A DNA stretch of 64,000 bases from JANMES01 sp038229715 (GTDB lineage: Bacteria > Planctomycetota > Phycisphaerae > Tepidisphaerales > Tepidisphaeraceae), in the NCBI GenBank assembly GCA_038229715.1, contig JBBROD010000006.1:1-64000 (forward strand), written 5' to 3'. Of this stretch, positions 17,422-25,383 are shown piece by piece; position 1 is the stretch's first letter, and each line of letters begins with the position of its first letter. Under the pieces are notes generated by a model. It had not been told where the DNA came from, did not search any database, and saw only the letters and a list, made by a program, of their open reading frames with translations. The position numbers were made by a program, and so were the translations under genes.

Positions 17422-18160
17422 CTATTTCCCCTCGATCCCGCCTCCGATTGAGTTGAAGTTGACGGAGTTACCCGAGCATCCTTGTCCTTACCTGCCCGGT
17501 CGGACGGCGCGTAACCGAGGCTTTTGGGCGGACAAGATTCCCGGCGATCTCTATCGCGATTTAATGGACGCTGCGTTTCGCCGCAGCGGCAAGGTGGTCT
17601 ATCAACCGATCTGCACCGGCTGTCGCCAGTGCGTGCCCATTCGCGTGCCGGTGAATCGATTCAAGCAATCAAAATCGCAACGCCGGTGCTGGCGGAAGAA
17701 TGCTGACCTGCGCGTGGAAATCGGGCATCCTGAACTCAGCGACGCTAAACTTCAGCTTTACGAAAAATACGTCGCGCAGTGGCACGGATCAAAGTCCAAT
17801 ATCGAGGCCGACGATCTCAAGATGTTCCTTTACGATTCCCCCGTCCCGACCGCGGAGTTCGTCTACCGCAATGCGGCGGATGACATTTTAGCCGTGGGCA
17901 TTTGCGATATCGGGGACGATTCCCTCAGCAGCGTGTACTTCTACTTCGATCCGGAGCAGGCGCACCGCTCCTTGGGAACGTTCGGAGCGCTATTTGAAAT
18001 CGAATACGCCCGATCTCAATTGTTTCACTATTATTACTTAGGTTATTGGATCAAGGGTTGCGCGGCCATGAAATACAAAACCAGCTATCGACCGTGCGAA
18101 TTACTCGGGACGGACGGTGCATGGCGTACCATGGCGGAAACCGCTTCAACCTCCGATTGA
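17348..18160 (+). CDS. bpt: Bpt/Ate-type N-end-rule aminoacyl-tRNA-protein transferase, 270 aa
   Basis: Transfers Leu (Bpt) or Arg (Ate) from tRNA to N-terminal Asp/Glu, marking proteins for Clp degradation. Core motifs are CPYLPGRTARNRGFWADK, FRRSGKVVYQPICTGCRQCVPIRVP, SSVYFYFDPEQAHRSLG and YYYLGYWIKGCAAMKYK. The first roughly 30 residues, including FSSFRLHPSSFS, are encoded by the right arm of the heptamer repeat and are unlike the family. The original start may have been nearer TTG 17453 (LKLTELPEHPCPYLPG). ATG 17348 is kept because AAGGACG precedes it. Confidence 0.85.
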   Translation: MKTDDQDDNSPAPFSSFRLHPSSFSYFPSIPPPIELKLTELPEHPCPYLPGRTARNRGFWADKIPGDLYRDLMDAAFRRSGKVVYQPICTGCRQCVPIRVPVNRFKQSKSQRRCWRKNADLRVEIGHPELSDAKLQLYEKYVAQWHGSKSNIEADDLKMFLYDSPVPTAEFVYRNAADDILAVGICDIGDDSLSSVYFYFDPEQAHRSLGTFGALFEIEYARSQLFHYYYLGYWIKGCAAMKYKTSYRPCELLGTDGAWRTMAETASTSD

Positions 18161-18247
18161 AACGGCCGAGGTTGCCTCTCGGTATTCAGTTTGGTACACC
18201 TTGATCAATTACTGAATTCGTAGCAGCCCGCGAGGGAGGTCACTAAA

Positions 18248-18637
18248 TTGACGAACGTTGCAGCGGCCAATCTCTCGGCCAAGAAACTTCGAATCCTGAT
18301 CGTCGAAGATCACGGCCCGACACGGATCGCCATGAGCCGATTGATCCGCCAGGCCGGTGCTGAAGTCACCACCGCGCGCGACGGCGAAGAAGGATTAAGC
18401 CTCCTGCTCACGCAATACTTTGACGTGCTGCTGACGGATCTGCGAATGCCCGTGATGGACGGTTTTGAGTTGCTTAATCAAGCGATGAAACTTCCCGATA
18501 CCAAGCGTCCCTCGCGCATCATCGCCATCAGCGGCGAATACGAAGCGGGCGCACTCACCGGCCAGCCGGTGCAGTTCCTGGCTAAACCGTTCAACCTCGA
18601 CTCACTGCTGAACATGCTCGGCGGACAGCCGAACTGA
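18248..18637 (+). CDS. Single-domain response regulator (CheY-like), 129 aa
   Basis: Receiver domain with all key residues: acidic pair E20-D21 (LIVEDHG), phospho-acceptor D64 (LLTDLRMPVMDGFE), S95 (IIAISGE) and K113 (FLAKPF). There is no output domain. The start is TTG with GGAGGT upstream. It is followed by a strong inverted repeat that may end transcription. No kinase is nearby, so the partner is unknown. Confidence 0.9.
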   Translation: MTNVAAANLSAKKLRILIVEDHGPTRIAMSRLIRQAGAEVTTARDGEEGLSLLLTQYFDVLLTDLRMPVMDGFELLNQAMKLPDTKRPSRIIAISGEYEAGALTGQPVQFLAKPFNLDSLLNMLGGQPN

Positions 18638-18647
18638 GTGGGCGCAA

Positions 18648-18705
18648 AAAGTTAAAAGCGACGAACGATGAGTGTTCAAACTCGTCGTTCGTCGCTTTTA
18701 ACTTT
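18648..18705. repeat. 25-bp inverted repeat, terminator-like
   Basis: Arms 18648-18672 and 18681-18705 are complementary over 25 bp with one mismatch around an 8-base loop. It lies between two convergent genes and could terminate both. Its sequence is only weakly heptameric. Confidence 0.75.
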
Positions 18706-18722
18706 CTACAAGTAGGCTGAGT

Positions 18723-19010
18723 TCAGGCAACCGTCACAAACGTCGCGACACTTGCGAGATCGCGGAGGGTCTGCGGCGTAGCCCTGACGGTGGCGGCGAG
18801 GCCTTTGGCGAGGATCGGGTGGACTTTATTCGGGCGCTTGGTCCAAATCTGTCCGCCGCGACGCTTGGGGAGTTCCTTAAAGTTCGCGCTGCGGATTTCG
18901 ATCGGGCGATAGATCGCCTTATCCTGCATGAAAAGACGTTCGATCGTCTTGCGTGCGCCTTCGCGATTGATGTTCTTGCTGATGGTTACTTTTACGGTCT
19001 TCACTGCCAT
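18723..19010 (-). CDS. Small basic protein of unknown function, 95 aa
   Basis: No family recognised. Highly basic (VKVTISKNINREGARKTIERLF, RRGGQIWTKRPNKVHPILAKG) with a hydrophobic C-terminus LASVATFVTVA. The Lys/Arg content and small size would suit a nucleic-acid binder, but this is only inference. It is a single gene, convergent with the response regulator. Confidence 0.55.
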   Translation of the reverse strand: MAVKTVKVTISKNINREGARKTIERLFMQDKAIYRPIEIRSANFKELPKRRGGQIWTKRPNKVHPILAKGLAATVRATPQTLRDLASVATFVTVA

Positions 19011-19130
19011 GTGCTGCTCCGATTCAAAAGAGCGGGGAATTGTACAGATCGGACGCGATGTGGCAAGTCACAAACTATCTGCCCATTGCCGATGGGCGTT
19101 CATGGATTGGAAATCCCGGTTTTTTGCGGT

Positions 19131-20303
19131 TTAGGTGGCAATCGCCATTGGGTGATCGGTCATTCTGATGACGCGGTCGGTCTTGGCATCCCGCTTGATC
19201 GACTGATACAGCGTGTCTCGCTCAACGGGCGTTTTGCCCGCTTCCCGTATCAATCGGCGGATATCGTTCTCGTGAAATTCCTGATGCACGCCCTCACCTT
19301 GCTTCTTCGTAATGTCATACCAAACGACGGTTCCGTCCAAATCGTCGCAGCCCCAATCCAGAGCGAGCTGGCTCAGGCCGATGCCCTGCATGATCCAGAA
19401 GGCTTTGATGTGCTTGATGTTGTGCAGCATTAGCCGGGAGATCGCTAAAGTCTTCAGGTCGGTCAGCCCGGTCGGGCCGGGGAGATTCCCGAGTTCACTT
19501 TGATCGGGAATGAAGCTCAGTGGGATCATGCAATTAAAGAATGCTTTCCCACCGGCTATTGATTCGGTTTGGAGTTCCCGAAGTTTGATCAGGTGCCCGA
19601 TCCGCTCCTCCGGCCGTTCGACGTGGCCGTACAGCATGGTGGCGTTGGTATAAATTCCCAGGCTGTGGGCGATGCGATGCACCTCGAACCAGCGGTCGGC
19701 CCGGACTTTGCCTTTGAAGACTTCGTCATGCACGCGGTCGTCGAAAATCTCCGCACCGCCGCCGGGCATGCTGCCCAAACCGGCCTCGCGTAGCGCGGCC
19801 AGCACTTCCGCGATGCTCATCCGCGAAATCCGGCTGAAATGAATGATCTCAATCGCCGTGAACGCTTTGATATGCAATTCCGGGCACTGCCGGCGAATGC
19901 CCCTGAGCATGTCCGTGTAGTAATCGAATTTTAGCCAAGGGTGCAGCCCGCCGACGATGTGGACTTCGGTCGCTCCCGCGTCGGCGGCTTTTTGGGCGGT
20001 GGCGATAACCTGCTCGACGGGCATCTCGTACGCGCCGTCCTCGCCGCGCTTGCGATAGAAACTGCAGAACTTGCACGACAGCGCACAGACGTTGGTGTAG
20101 TTGATGTGGCGATTGCGGTTGTAGAAAGCCTTGTCGCCGTGGAGTTTCGTGCGGACCCAATTCGCCAGCCGACCCACGCCATGAATATCGCGGCTGGCGT
20201 ATAGCGCCTCGCCGTCGCTTTGCGACAACATCTCCCCGGCCTGCAACTTTTCAAATAACGGACGCAGTTCGGGGGCTGATGTGTTGGCGGTTAATTCGTC
20301 CAT
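19131..20303 (-). CDS. mqnE: Aminofutalosine synthase (radical SAM), 390 aa
   Basis: Radical-SAM enzyme of the futalosine route to menaquinone, joining 3-(1-carboxyvinyloxy)benzoate to an adenosyl group. [4Fe-4S] motif C73-x3-C77-x2-C80 in NVCALSCKFCSF, preceded by INYTN. Further MqnE features are VHIVGGLHPWLKFDYY, GLGSMPGGGAEIFDDRV and YGHVERPEERI. Length is normal. It is the last gene of a minus-strand run with ubiA-, ubiX- and ubiE-type genes, which supports the pathway assignment. Confidence 0.92.
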   Translation of the reverse strand: MDELTANTSAPELRPLFEKLQAGEMLSQSDGEALYASRDIHGVGRLANWVRTKLHGDKAFYNRNRHINYTNVCALSCKFCSFYRKRGEDGAYEMPVEQVIATAQKAADAGATEVHIVGGLHPWLKFDYYTDMLRGIRRQCPELHIKAFTAIEIIHFSRISRMSIAEVLAALREAGLGSMPGGGAEIFDDRVHDEVFKGKVRADRWFEVHRIAHSLGIYTNATMLYGHVERPEERIGHLIKLRELQTESIAGGKAFFNCMIPLSFIPDQSELGNLPGPTGLTDLKTLAISRLMLHNIKHIKAFWIMQGIGLSQLALDWGCDDLDGTVVWYDITKKQGEGVHQEFHENDIRRLIREAGKTPVERDTLYQSIKRDAKTDRVIRMTDHPMAIAT

Positions 20304-20449
20304 AACTACAGGAGTATAGGGAATGGTTTGCTGGATTCGAGGCGATTCACCGAATTTCTATGGATTTGAAAACATGTGGCGTTTCGAGCGAATTCCTCGC
20401 TGAATCCACAGAAAATGAGAGTGAGCCAAGACAGGAACCAGTGTCGCAC

Positions 20450-21340
20450 TTAGTTCAGCACGTCGATGATCCCCAGCAGCCCGATCACAACGCTGATCAC
20501 GCCGTTGATCGTGAAAAAAGCCAGCCCGACTTTCGACAGGTCGTTCGGCTTAACCACGCTATGTTCAATCACGAGTAATACGACGGCGATCACGACGGCA
20601 GCGTAAAAGATCGGCCCGAACAGAGGCGTGGATTGCGAGAGGGCGATCAGCAGGCTAACGCACGCCAAGTGCGTCAGCCGGGCGATCCAGAGGGCATTGG
20701 CGATGCCCACCTTGGCCGGCACGGAGAAGACGCCGGTCGCGACGTCCGACGCGTAATCCTGGCAGGCGTAGATGATGTCGAACCCGGCCGTCCACAGCAG
20801 CACAACGCCGGTCATCACGATCGCCGGCAGTTCGATCGAACCGCGGATGGCGAGCCATGCGCACATCGGCGCCAACCCCAGCGCCAGCCCCAGGTAGTAG
20901 TGGCAGAACCGCGTGAACCGTTTCATCAACGGATAGCCACACAAGTAAAACAGCACCGGTACGGAGCACCAGAGCGGCCAGGGATTTCCGTAAACGACAA
21001 ACCCGCTCGTCGCGACGACGAACGTCACTGCGCAGACGATCAGCACGCCGGACATGAAGCGAACCGACAGTTGCCCGCTTGGAATCGCCCGCCGGGCGGT
21101 GCGCGGGTTGAGCGCGTCCAGCCGTGCATCGAACACACGGTTGGCCGCCATCGCGACGGTCCTCGCCGTGACCATGCACGCGATGATCAGTCCGATCTGC
21201 CCGACCTTCGGCCATCCCCCGGCCGCCACGAAAGTTGCGAGCAGCGCCCACGGCATGGCAAAAAGCGTGTGGCTGATCTTGATGTCGGCCGCGAAGACCG
21301 ACAGTCGACGGGTGAGTGAATGAGAAGGAATCGCTGTCAT
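20450..21340 (-). CDS. mqnP: UbiA-family prenyltransferase (MqnP-like), 296 aa
   Basis: Integral-membrane aromatic prenyltransferase attaching the polyprenyl tail to the quinone head group. Two Asp-rich metal sites: NRVFDARLDALNPRT (from residue 67) and DIIYACQDYASD (188-199). About eight hydrophobic helices. It overlaps the upstream small gene by four bases (ATGA), so the two are translationally coupled. Its place between mqnE and ubiX favours menaquinone over ubiquinone synthesis. Confidence 0.85.
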   Translation of the reverse strand: MTAIPSHSLTRRLSVFAADIKISHTLFAMPWALLATFVAAGGWPKVGQIGLIIACMVTARTVAMAANRVFDARLDALNPRTARRAIPSGQLSVRFMSGVLIVCAVTFVVATSGFVVYGNPWPLWCSVPVLFYLCGYPLMKRFTRFCHYYLGLALGLAPMCAWLAIRGSIELPAIVMTGVVLLWTAGFDIIYACQDYASDVATGVFSVPAKVGIANALWIARLTHLACVSLLIALSQSTPLFGPIFYAAVVIAVVLLVIEHSVVKPNDLSKVGLAFFTINGVISVVIGLLGIIDVLN

Positions 21341-21621
21341 GGCTGTCTGGCAACCGGCAAGCCCGGCGGGGCGAACACTTTGAGCACGGCATCGGCGTGA
21401 TCGATCTCAACCAGTGCGATCGCGATATGCGGGCTGACGTTGATCGACTTACCCACGCCCAGCTCGTAAGCCGCGTGGACCGATTCGCCATCATCTGGTC
21501 CGCCGACGATGCGCCCGCGTACCGTCAATCGAACGCCCGCCGGGTCGATGTCGGTCACCGTGATCCGCATGCTTTGGCCGATCTGCACCGGCTGATCGAC
21601 TTGAACAACACAGGTCGTCAT
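21337..21621 (-). CDS. Small protein with CsrA-like segment, 94 aa
   Basis: Not firmly recognised. Two similar halves are visible: VQIGQSMRITVTDIDPAGVRLTVRG and KSINVSPHIAIALVEIDHADAVLK followed by VFAPPGLPVAR. The second resembles the CsrA/RsmA fold signature GesI-IGddIxVTvLeI ... IDAPkxVxVHR, keeping the AP-V-R end. The RNA-contacting N-terminal strand LTRK is absent, so RNA binding is doubtful. It is coupled to the downstream prenyltransferase by an ATGA overlap. Confidence 0.5.
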   Translation of the reverse strand: MTTCVVQVDQPVQIGQSMRITVTDIDPAGVRLTVRGRIVGGPDDGESVHAAYELGVGKSINVSPHIAIALVEIDHADAVLKVFAPPGLPVARQP

Positions 21622-21655
21622 TAAAATACGAACTTACCGCGCAACCGCCGCAATG

Positions 21656-21791
21656 GGTAGGACAGACATTCCTGTCTGTCACGGGCGGATGTACGCATCT
21701 GTCCGCAACTACGTCGTGCGAAACCGTGCCTGCGCGAAGCACGAATCGATGGGCACATCGATTCGCGACAGACAGGAATGTCTGTCCTACC
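21656..21791. repeat. 25-bp perfect inverted repeat, GTAGGACAGACATTCC family (copy 1)
   Basis: Arms 21656-21680 and 21767-21791 are exact complements (GGTAGGACAGACATTCCTGT...). Each arm is itself a hairpin, GACAGACA-TTCC-TGTCTGTC. The interior has nested palindromes around CGAATCGATG / CATCGATTCG. A related copy is at 23331. Confidence 0.88.
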
Positions 21792-21802
21792 GAAGCGTTC
21801 GC

Positions 21803-22405
21803 TCACGCCAGTTTCGCCGGCGGGCGGATGTTGTTCGGGTCCCATCGCGTATCGAACGAATGCTTCACGCCGATCAGATCAAGCAACTTGCCGCTGACGA
21901 AATCAACGACTTCGCCGATGGTCGAGGGGTTGAGGTACCAGCCGGGGTTGCAAGGGGCGATGATCGCGCCGCTGTCGGTAAGAATCTTGTACGCCGTCAC
22001 GTCCATGGGAGAGAGCGGCATTTCGCGGTGCGCAATCACCAGCTTGCGGCGTTCCTTCAGCGCAACCGCGGCGCTGCGGGCGATCAGGTTATCGCCCATC
22101 CCATGTGCCACGCTGCAGAGTGTGTTGCTGCTGCACGGCACGATCACCATGCCGTCATGGATGAAGCTGCCGCTGGCGGTTTTGGCGCCCACGTCGTTGT
22201 AGTTGTCAAGCGTGATCGTGTGATCCTTGGTCCCGGCCAGCAGCGGCAGATCAACAGACTCCATCCCCAGTTCATCATGAAGTAACCGTCGGCCGAGCGG
22301 CGAGACGATCAGATGCACATTCACCCCGGCCTGCACGAGGCCTTGAATGAACCGCTGGGCATAAAGCGCGCCGCTGGCGCCGGTGATGGCGGTGACGATG
22401 TCCAT
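21803..22405 (-). CDS. ubiX: UbiX-type flavin prenyltransferase, 200 aa
   Basis: Makes prenylated FMN for a UbiD-type decarboxylase. Motifs: AITGASGALYAQRF (FMN phosphate loop), VIVPCSSNTLCSVAHGMGDNLI, RRKLVIAHREMPLS and the C-terminal APCNPGWYLNPSTIGEVVDF. Its location with mqnE and menG genes suggests service to menaquinone decarboxylation. No UbiD partner is in the window. Confidence 0.9.
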   Translation of the reverse strand: MDIVTAITGASGALYAQRFIQGLVQAGVNVHLIVSPLGRRLLHDELGMESVDLPLLAGTKDHTITLDNYNDVGAKTASGSFIHDGMVIVPCSSNTLCSVAHGMGDNLIARSAAVALKERRKLVIAHREMPLSPMDVTAYKILTDSGAIIAPCNPGWYLNPSTIGEVVDFVSGKLLDLIGVKHSFDTRWDPNNIRPPAKLA

Positions 22406-22420
22406 GCCTCAATTATACGC

Positions 22421-23260
22421 TCACGCCACAACGCCGCGATAGCAGACACACACGCCGAACGTCATCGGATGCTGCTGAATTTGCGTAAAACCGGCGGTTT
22501 GCATCATCTGGACCATCTTTTCACGGCTGATGAAAGTATCGACACTCTTGGGCAAATACTTGTACGCGCCGCTCTTGTCGCCGCTGATGAGCGTGGCGGT
22601 GATGGGCATGATCTTGCCGCAGTAGAAATCGTTGAAGAAGCGAATCACGGGATTGGTCGGCTTGGAAAATTCGAGGATCACCAGCCGCCCGCCCGGCCGG
22701 AGGATGCGGCGGAATTCCTTGAGGGCCGTCGGAATGTCCTGCACGTTGCGAATGCCGAACGCGATCGACACGATGTCGGCCGATGCGTCGGGCAGCGGCA
22801 GCGATTGGGCATCGCCGTTGATAAAGCTCATTCGATCGCCGTAAAACGTTGTCCGAGGATTACTTCGAATCGGCGCAATCATCTTCCCTGATTTATGCTC
22901 GGCGATCGGAAGCATTTCAAAAGTAAAGTCGACGCCGATGGTTTGAAATCGCATCGGGTAGCAACGTCCACCGCCGCGAGCGGCCGGCAAATTCCAGAGC
23001 GCTCTTGCAAACTGGAGCGTCAGATCGCCAGTGCCGCAGGCAACATCGACCACAACATCCGACGCCTTCAACTCCGCGATCTTCACCGCCTTCCGCCGCC
23101 AGGCCTGATCCCGCCAGAAGCTGTGCAGCCGGTTGTTCAGGTCGTACGACGGAGCAATGGCGGCGAACATTTTTTGTACGCGGGACCGCTTATCCGCCAC
23201 CGCATGCGGATTTTCGAGTAGTTTTTCATCCCAGGCGGTCTTTGGATCAGTTGAAACCAT
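22421..23260 (-). CDS. menG: Demethylmenaquinone methyltransferase (UbiE/MenG), 279 aa
   Basis: SAM-dependent C-methylation of demethylmenaquinone, the last step of the pathway. ATG 23260 (MVSTDPKTAWDEKLL) is chosen over 23344 because the upstream part runs into a repeat arm. Family motifs: MFAAIAPSYDLNNRLHSFW, motif I VDVACGTGDLTL (residues 71-82), AFGIRNVQDI, FRRILRPGGRLVILEFSKP. First gene of the minus-strand menaquinone run, 15 bases before ubiX. Confidence 0.9.
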   Translation of the reverse strand: MVSTDPKTAWDEKLLENPHAVADKRSRVQKMFAAIAPSYDLNNRLHSFWRDQAWRRKAVKIAELKASDVVVDVACGTGDLTLQFARALWNLPAARGGGRCYPMRFQTIGVDFTFEMLPIAEHKSGKMIAPIRSNPRTTFYGDRMSFINGDAQSLPLPDASADIVSIAFGIRNVQDIPTALKEFRRILRPGGRLVILEFSKPTNPVIRFFNDFYCGKIMPITATLISGDKSGAYKYLPKSVDTFISREKMVQMMQTAGFTQIQQHPMTFGVCVCYRGVVA

Positions 23261-23330
23261 GGCGTTGTTCACGATGATAACGTAGACGCGATTCGCGGGG
23301 CTTTCAATTCTCGCGAAAAACCGGTCTGAC

Positions 23331-23455
23331 GGTAGGGCAGACATTCCTGTCTGTCATGAGGCGAGTGACTCCTCGCCTCAGACTGTCGGCGGGGTGCGGT
23401 TGGTACGGACGGATGGGTATATCCGCCCGTGACAGACAGCAATGTCTGTCCTACC
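23331..23455. repeat. Inverted repeat, GTAGGACAGACATTCC family (copy 2)
   Basis: Arms 23331-23356 and 23430-23455 match over 26 bp with two mismatches and share sequence with the copy at 21656. The interior has a nested palindrome GAGGCGAGTGACTCCTCGCCTC. It separates the divergent menG and aminotransferase genes. Confidence 0.85.
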
Positions 23456-23478
23456 GAACAAAAACACGGATGTGACAC

Positions 23479-24375
23479 ATGAACCGACAAATCTGGATCA
23501 ACGGCAGCGTACTCCCCATGTCCGAAGCACGCATCGACGTGCAGGATCGCGGCTATCAGTTCGCCGACGGCGTGTACGAAGTCGTCCGCATCTACAGCGG
23601 CAGGGCGTTTACGCTGGCGGAGCACCTGAACCGGCTGAAGAACTCGGCTGACGCGATCGGCATTACATTGCCTATATCGCCGGCGAGCTTGGCGATTGAA
23701 ATCCGCAAATTTATCGATCGCGAGCGCCTGCACGAAGGCATGATTTACCTGCAGGTTTCGCGCGGTGTGGCGGAACGCAACCATATTTACGCGGCCGATA
23801 TCAAACCGGTTGTGCTCTTCTACGATACGCCTCTCGACCCCCTTGGCCCGATCGGCAGCGGTCGCGGCCTGCGGCTGCTGCCGGTGGTCGATGAACGCTG
23901 GCGCAAGTGTTACATCAAATCGATCGCGCTGCTGGCCAACATCCTGGCGAAGAACGAAGCGGTCGCGACGGGGTTTGACGAAGCGGTCTTCATCGATGAC
24001 GGCAAAGTGATGGAAGGCTCATCGACGAATTTCTTCGCGGTGATCGACGGCATCCTCGTCACGCCACCGAAAGGGCCGAAGATATTGCCCGGCATTACCC
24101 GGCAGGTATTGCTCGACGTCGCGCCGACGATCGGCGTAGCAGCCATAGATCGCCCGATCGCGGCGGCCGAGGTCGCCACTGCCAGCGAAATCTTTATGAC
24201 CAGCAGCACCAAAGAGCTGATGTGGACCAGTCACTGGGGCCAGCAGCAGATCACTGCGACAGCGGGGCCGGTCACGCGGCGGATGCACGAGGCGTTTCGC
24301 CAGTGGGTGACAAAAGACCTTGGCCTGATCGAACCGGCCGACGCGGTTACTCCCGCGAGTCGCGTTCCGGCGTAG
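23479..24375 (+). CDS. dat: D-amino-acid aminotransferase (class IV), 298 aa
   Basis: PLP fold-type IV aminotransferase, probably interconverting D-alanine and D-glutamate for peptidoglycan. RGYQFADGVYEV (24-35) and the PLP lysine K147 in CYIKSIALLANILAKNEA are as in Dat; FDEAVFIDDGKVMEGSSTNFF and LPGITRQVLL are the class IV signatures. Branched-chain or aminodeoxychorismate members are possible alternatives. The 3' end overlaps a small minus-strand frame. Confidence 0.85.
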   Translation: MNRQIWINGSVLPMSEARIDVQDRGYQFADGVYEVVRIYSGRAFTLAEHLNRLKNSADAIGITLPISPASLAIEIRKFIDRERLHEGMIYLQVSRGVAERNHIYAADIKPVVLFYDTPLDPLGPIGSGRGLRLLPVVDERWRKCYIKSIALLANILAKNEAVATGFDEAVFIDDGKVMEGSSTNFFAVIDGILVTPPKGPKILPGITRQVLLDVAPTIGVAAIDRPIAAAEVATASEIFMTSSTKELMWTSHWGQQQITATAGPVTRRMHEAFRQWVTKDLGLIEPADAVTPASRVPA

Positions 24376-24562
24376 GCGGGGCGTCGTCTTCCTTGATCGC
24401 CTGCAGAATGTCGACGTAATCGTGATCGTCCATCTCAAACCACTCCGGCACGGTGATGCCACGCCATTCCAGCAGCTTGGCAATAACCTTGGCCTTGAGA
24501 TCGGGATCGTCAATGTGGCGGATGCGGATCATGTCGACGTAGCACTCAGGACCAAGTCCCAA
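24347..24562 (-). CDS. Small acidic protein of unknown function, 71 aa
   Basis: Not recognised. Sequence includes DPDLKAKVIAKLLEWRGI and PEWFEMDDHDYVDILQAI. It directly follows the VOC gene on the same strand and overlaps the 3' end of dat by 29 bases. The TTG start at 24562 and first codons fall inside a heptamer repeat segment; ATG 24532 (MIRIRHIDD) is an alternative start. Confidence 0.45.
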   Translation of the reverse strand: MGLGPECYVDMIRIRHIDDPDLKAKVIAKLLEWRGITVPEWFEMDDHDYVDILQAIKEDDAPPTPERDSRE

Positions 24563-24570
24563 GTCCTCTC
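24541..24570. repeat. Heptamer repeat half-element
   Basis: Tandem words AAGTCCC, AAGTCCT with flanking CTCAGGACC, related to the GGACTTA-type elements. No clear second arm. It overlaps the start of the small minus-strand gene. Confidence 0.5.
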
Positions 24571-24571
24571 C

Positions 24572-24994
24572 TCAAGTTACGTCATTCTGGAAAAACTCAA
24601 TCACTTCCCCGTCCGGCCCGGTGAAGAACGACAGCTTCACATTGATCGGGAACGGCTTGCTGGGAATCAAATGTTCTTTCGGCTCAATCGTGATCGGATA
24701 CCCGGCCTTGCGGACGCGCTCGGTGGCGGCCTTGGTGTCGCTCGTGCGGAAAGCGATGTGCAGGATCGTGCCTTCCGCCGTCATCGGCGCTTGATTCGGG
24801 CGCTCGAACAGTTCCATGTAATTGCCGTCTCCAGTATCGAGCAGGCACCCGCGGCTGGGCTTTTCGCCCCAAGTGACTTTGGGCGCGCAGCCGAGCACGG
24901 CGGTATAAAATTCAACCGACTTATCGAAATCACGGACGCGAATCGCCACATGATGAAACCCGCCACCGCCGAGCGTTTGATTTTTCTTTTCCAT
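24572..24994 (-). CDS. VOC-family (glyoxalase-like) protein, 140 aa
   Basis: Metal-binding beta-alpha-beta-beta-beta protein of the vicinal-oxygen-chelate superfamily. GGFHHVAIRVRDFDKSVEFYTAVLG carries the first metal His, GNYMELFERP the expected Glu, and TILHIAFRTSD and FFTGPDGEVIEFFQ complete the set of metal ligands. The specific reaction (lyase, epimerase, dioxygenase) cannot be told. It is probably co-transcribed with the small gene that follows. Confidence 0.8.
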   Translation of the reverse strand: MEKKNQTLGGGGFHHVAIRVRDFDKSVEFYTAVLGCAPKVTWGEKPSRGCLLDTGDGNYMELFERPNQAPMTAEGTILHIAFRTSDTKAATERVRKAGYPITIEPKEHLIPSKPFPINVKLSFFTGPDGEVIEFFQNDVT

Positions 24995-25133
24995 AGGCGG
25001 CGGACTTTAGATCATCCGGCAGATGGTGGCAAATGAAAATGATTTGCCGTTTCTCGCGCACATCATTTAGTTCAGCATCTATATTTGAATCGTCCCTTTT
25101 GTCGTCTCCCTTATCGTTTTGAAGTTCGGGCAA

Positions 25134-25309
25134 TGGGTCAGTCTGAAATATTATGCAAAGCATTGCTTGGAAAACTCAACCGTACCACGGGCCTCCGGCC
25201 CGTGCGGGCGATTAGGACTAGCCAAGGACGTTCATTTTTTCAGGTTCGCACGCCACCGGCACGGGCCAGAGGCCCGTGGTACGGTCAAGCTTTTCAAACT
25301 GACCCACTA
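25134..25309. repeat. Long inverted repeat, TGGGTCAGT...ACCGTACCACGGGCC family
   Basis: Outer ends TGGGTCAGTCTGAAA and TTTCAAACTGACCCA, inner arms CCGTACCACGGGCC ... GGCCCGTGGTACGG, each with its own GGCC-centred hairpin. It occupies most of the 389-base gap between the VOC and aldo/keto reductase genes; nothing else was seen there. The right edge resembles that of the element near 40350-40555. Confidence 0.8.
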
Positions 25310-25383
25310 CCGAAGGTCGTGCATATCGCATTCAATCGTCGAAGGCGTTAGAATAGTAGAAATACCTTTATTCACGGAGTTCG

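Noticed and set aside
21656..23455. Paired inverted repeats as an intact composite transposon
   Set aside because: No transposase lies between them and no target duplication was seen; reported only as a repeat family.
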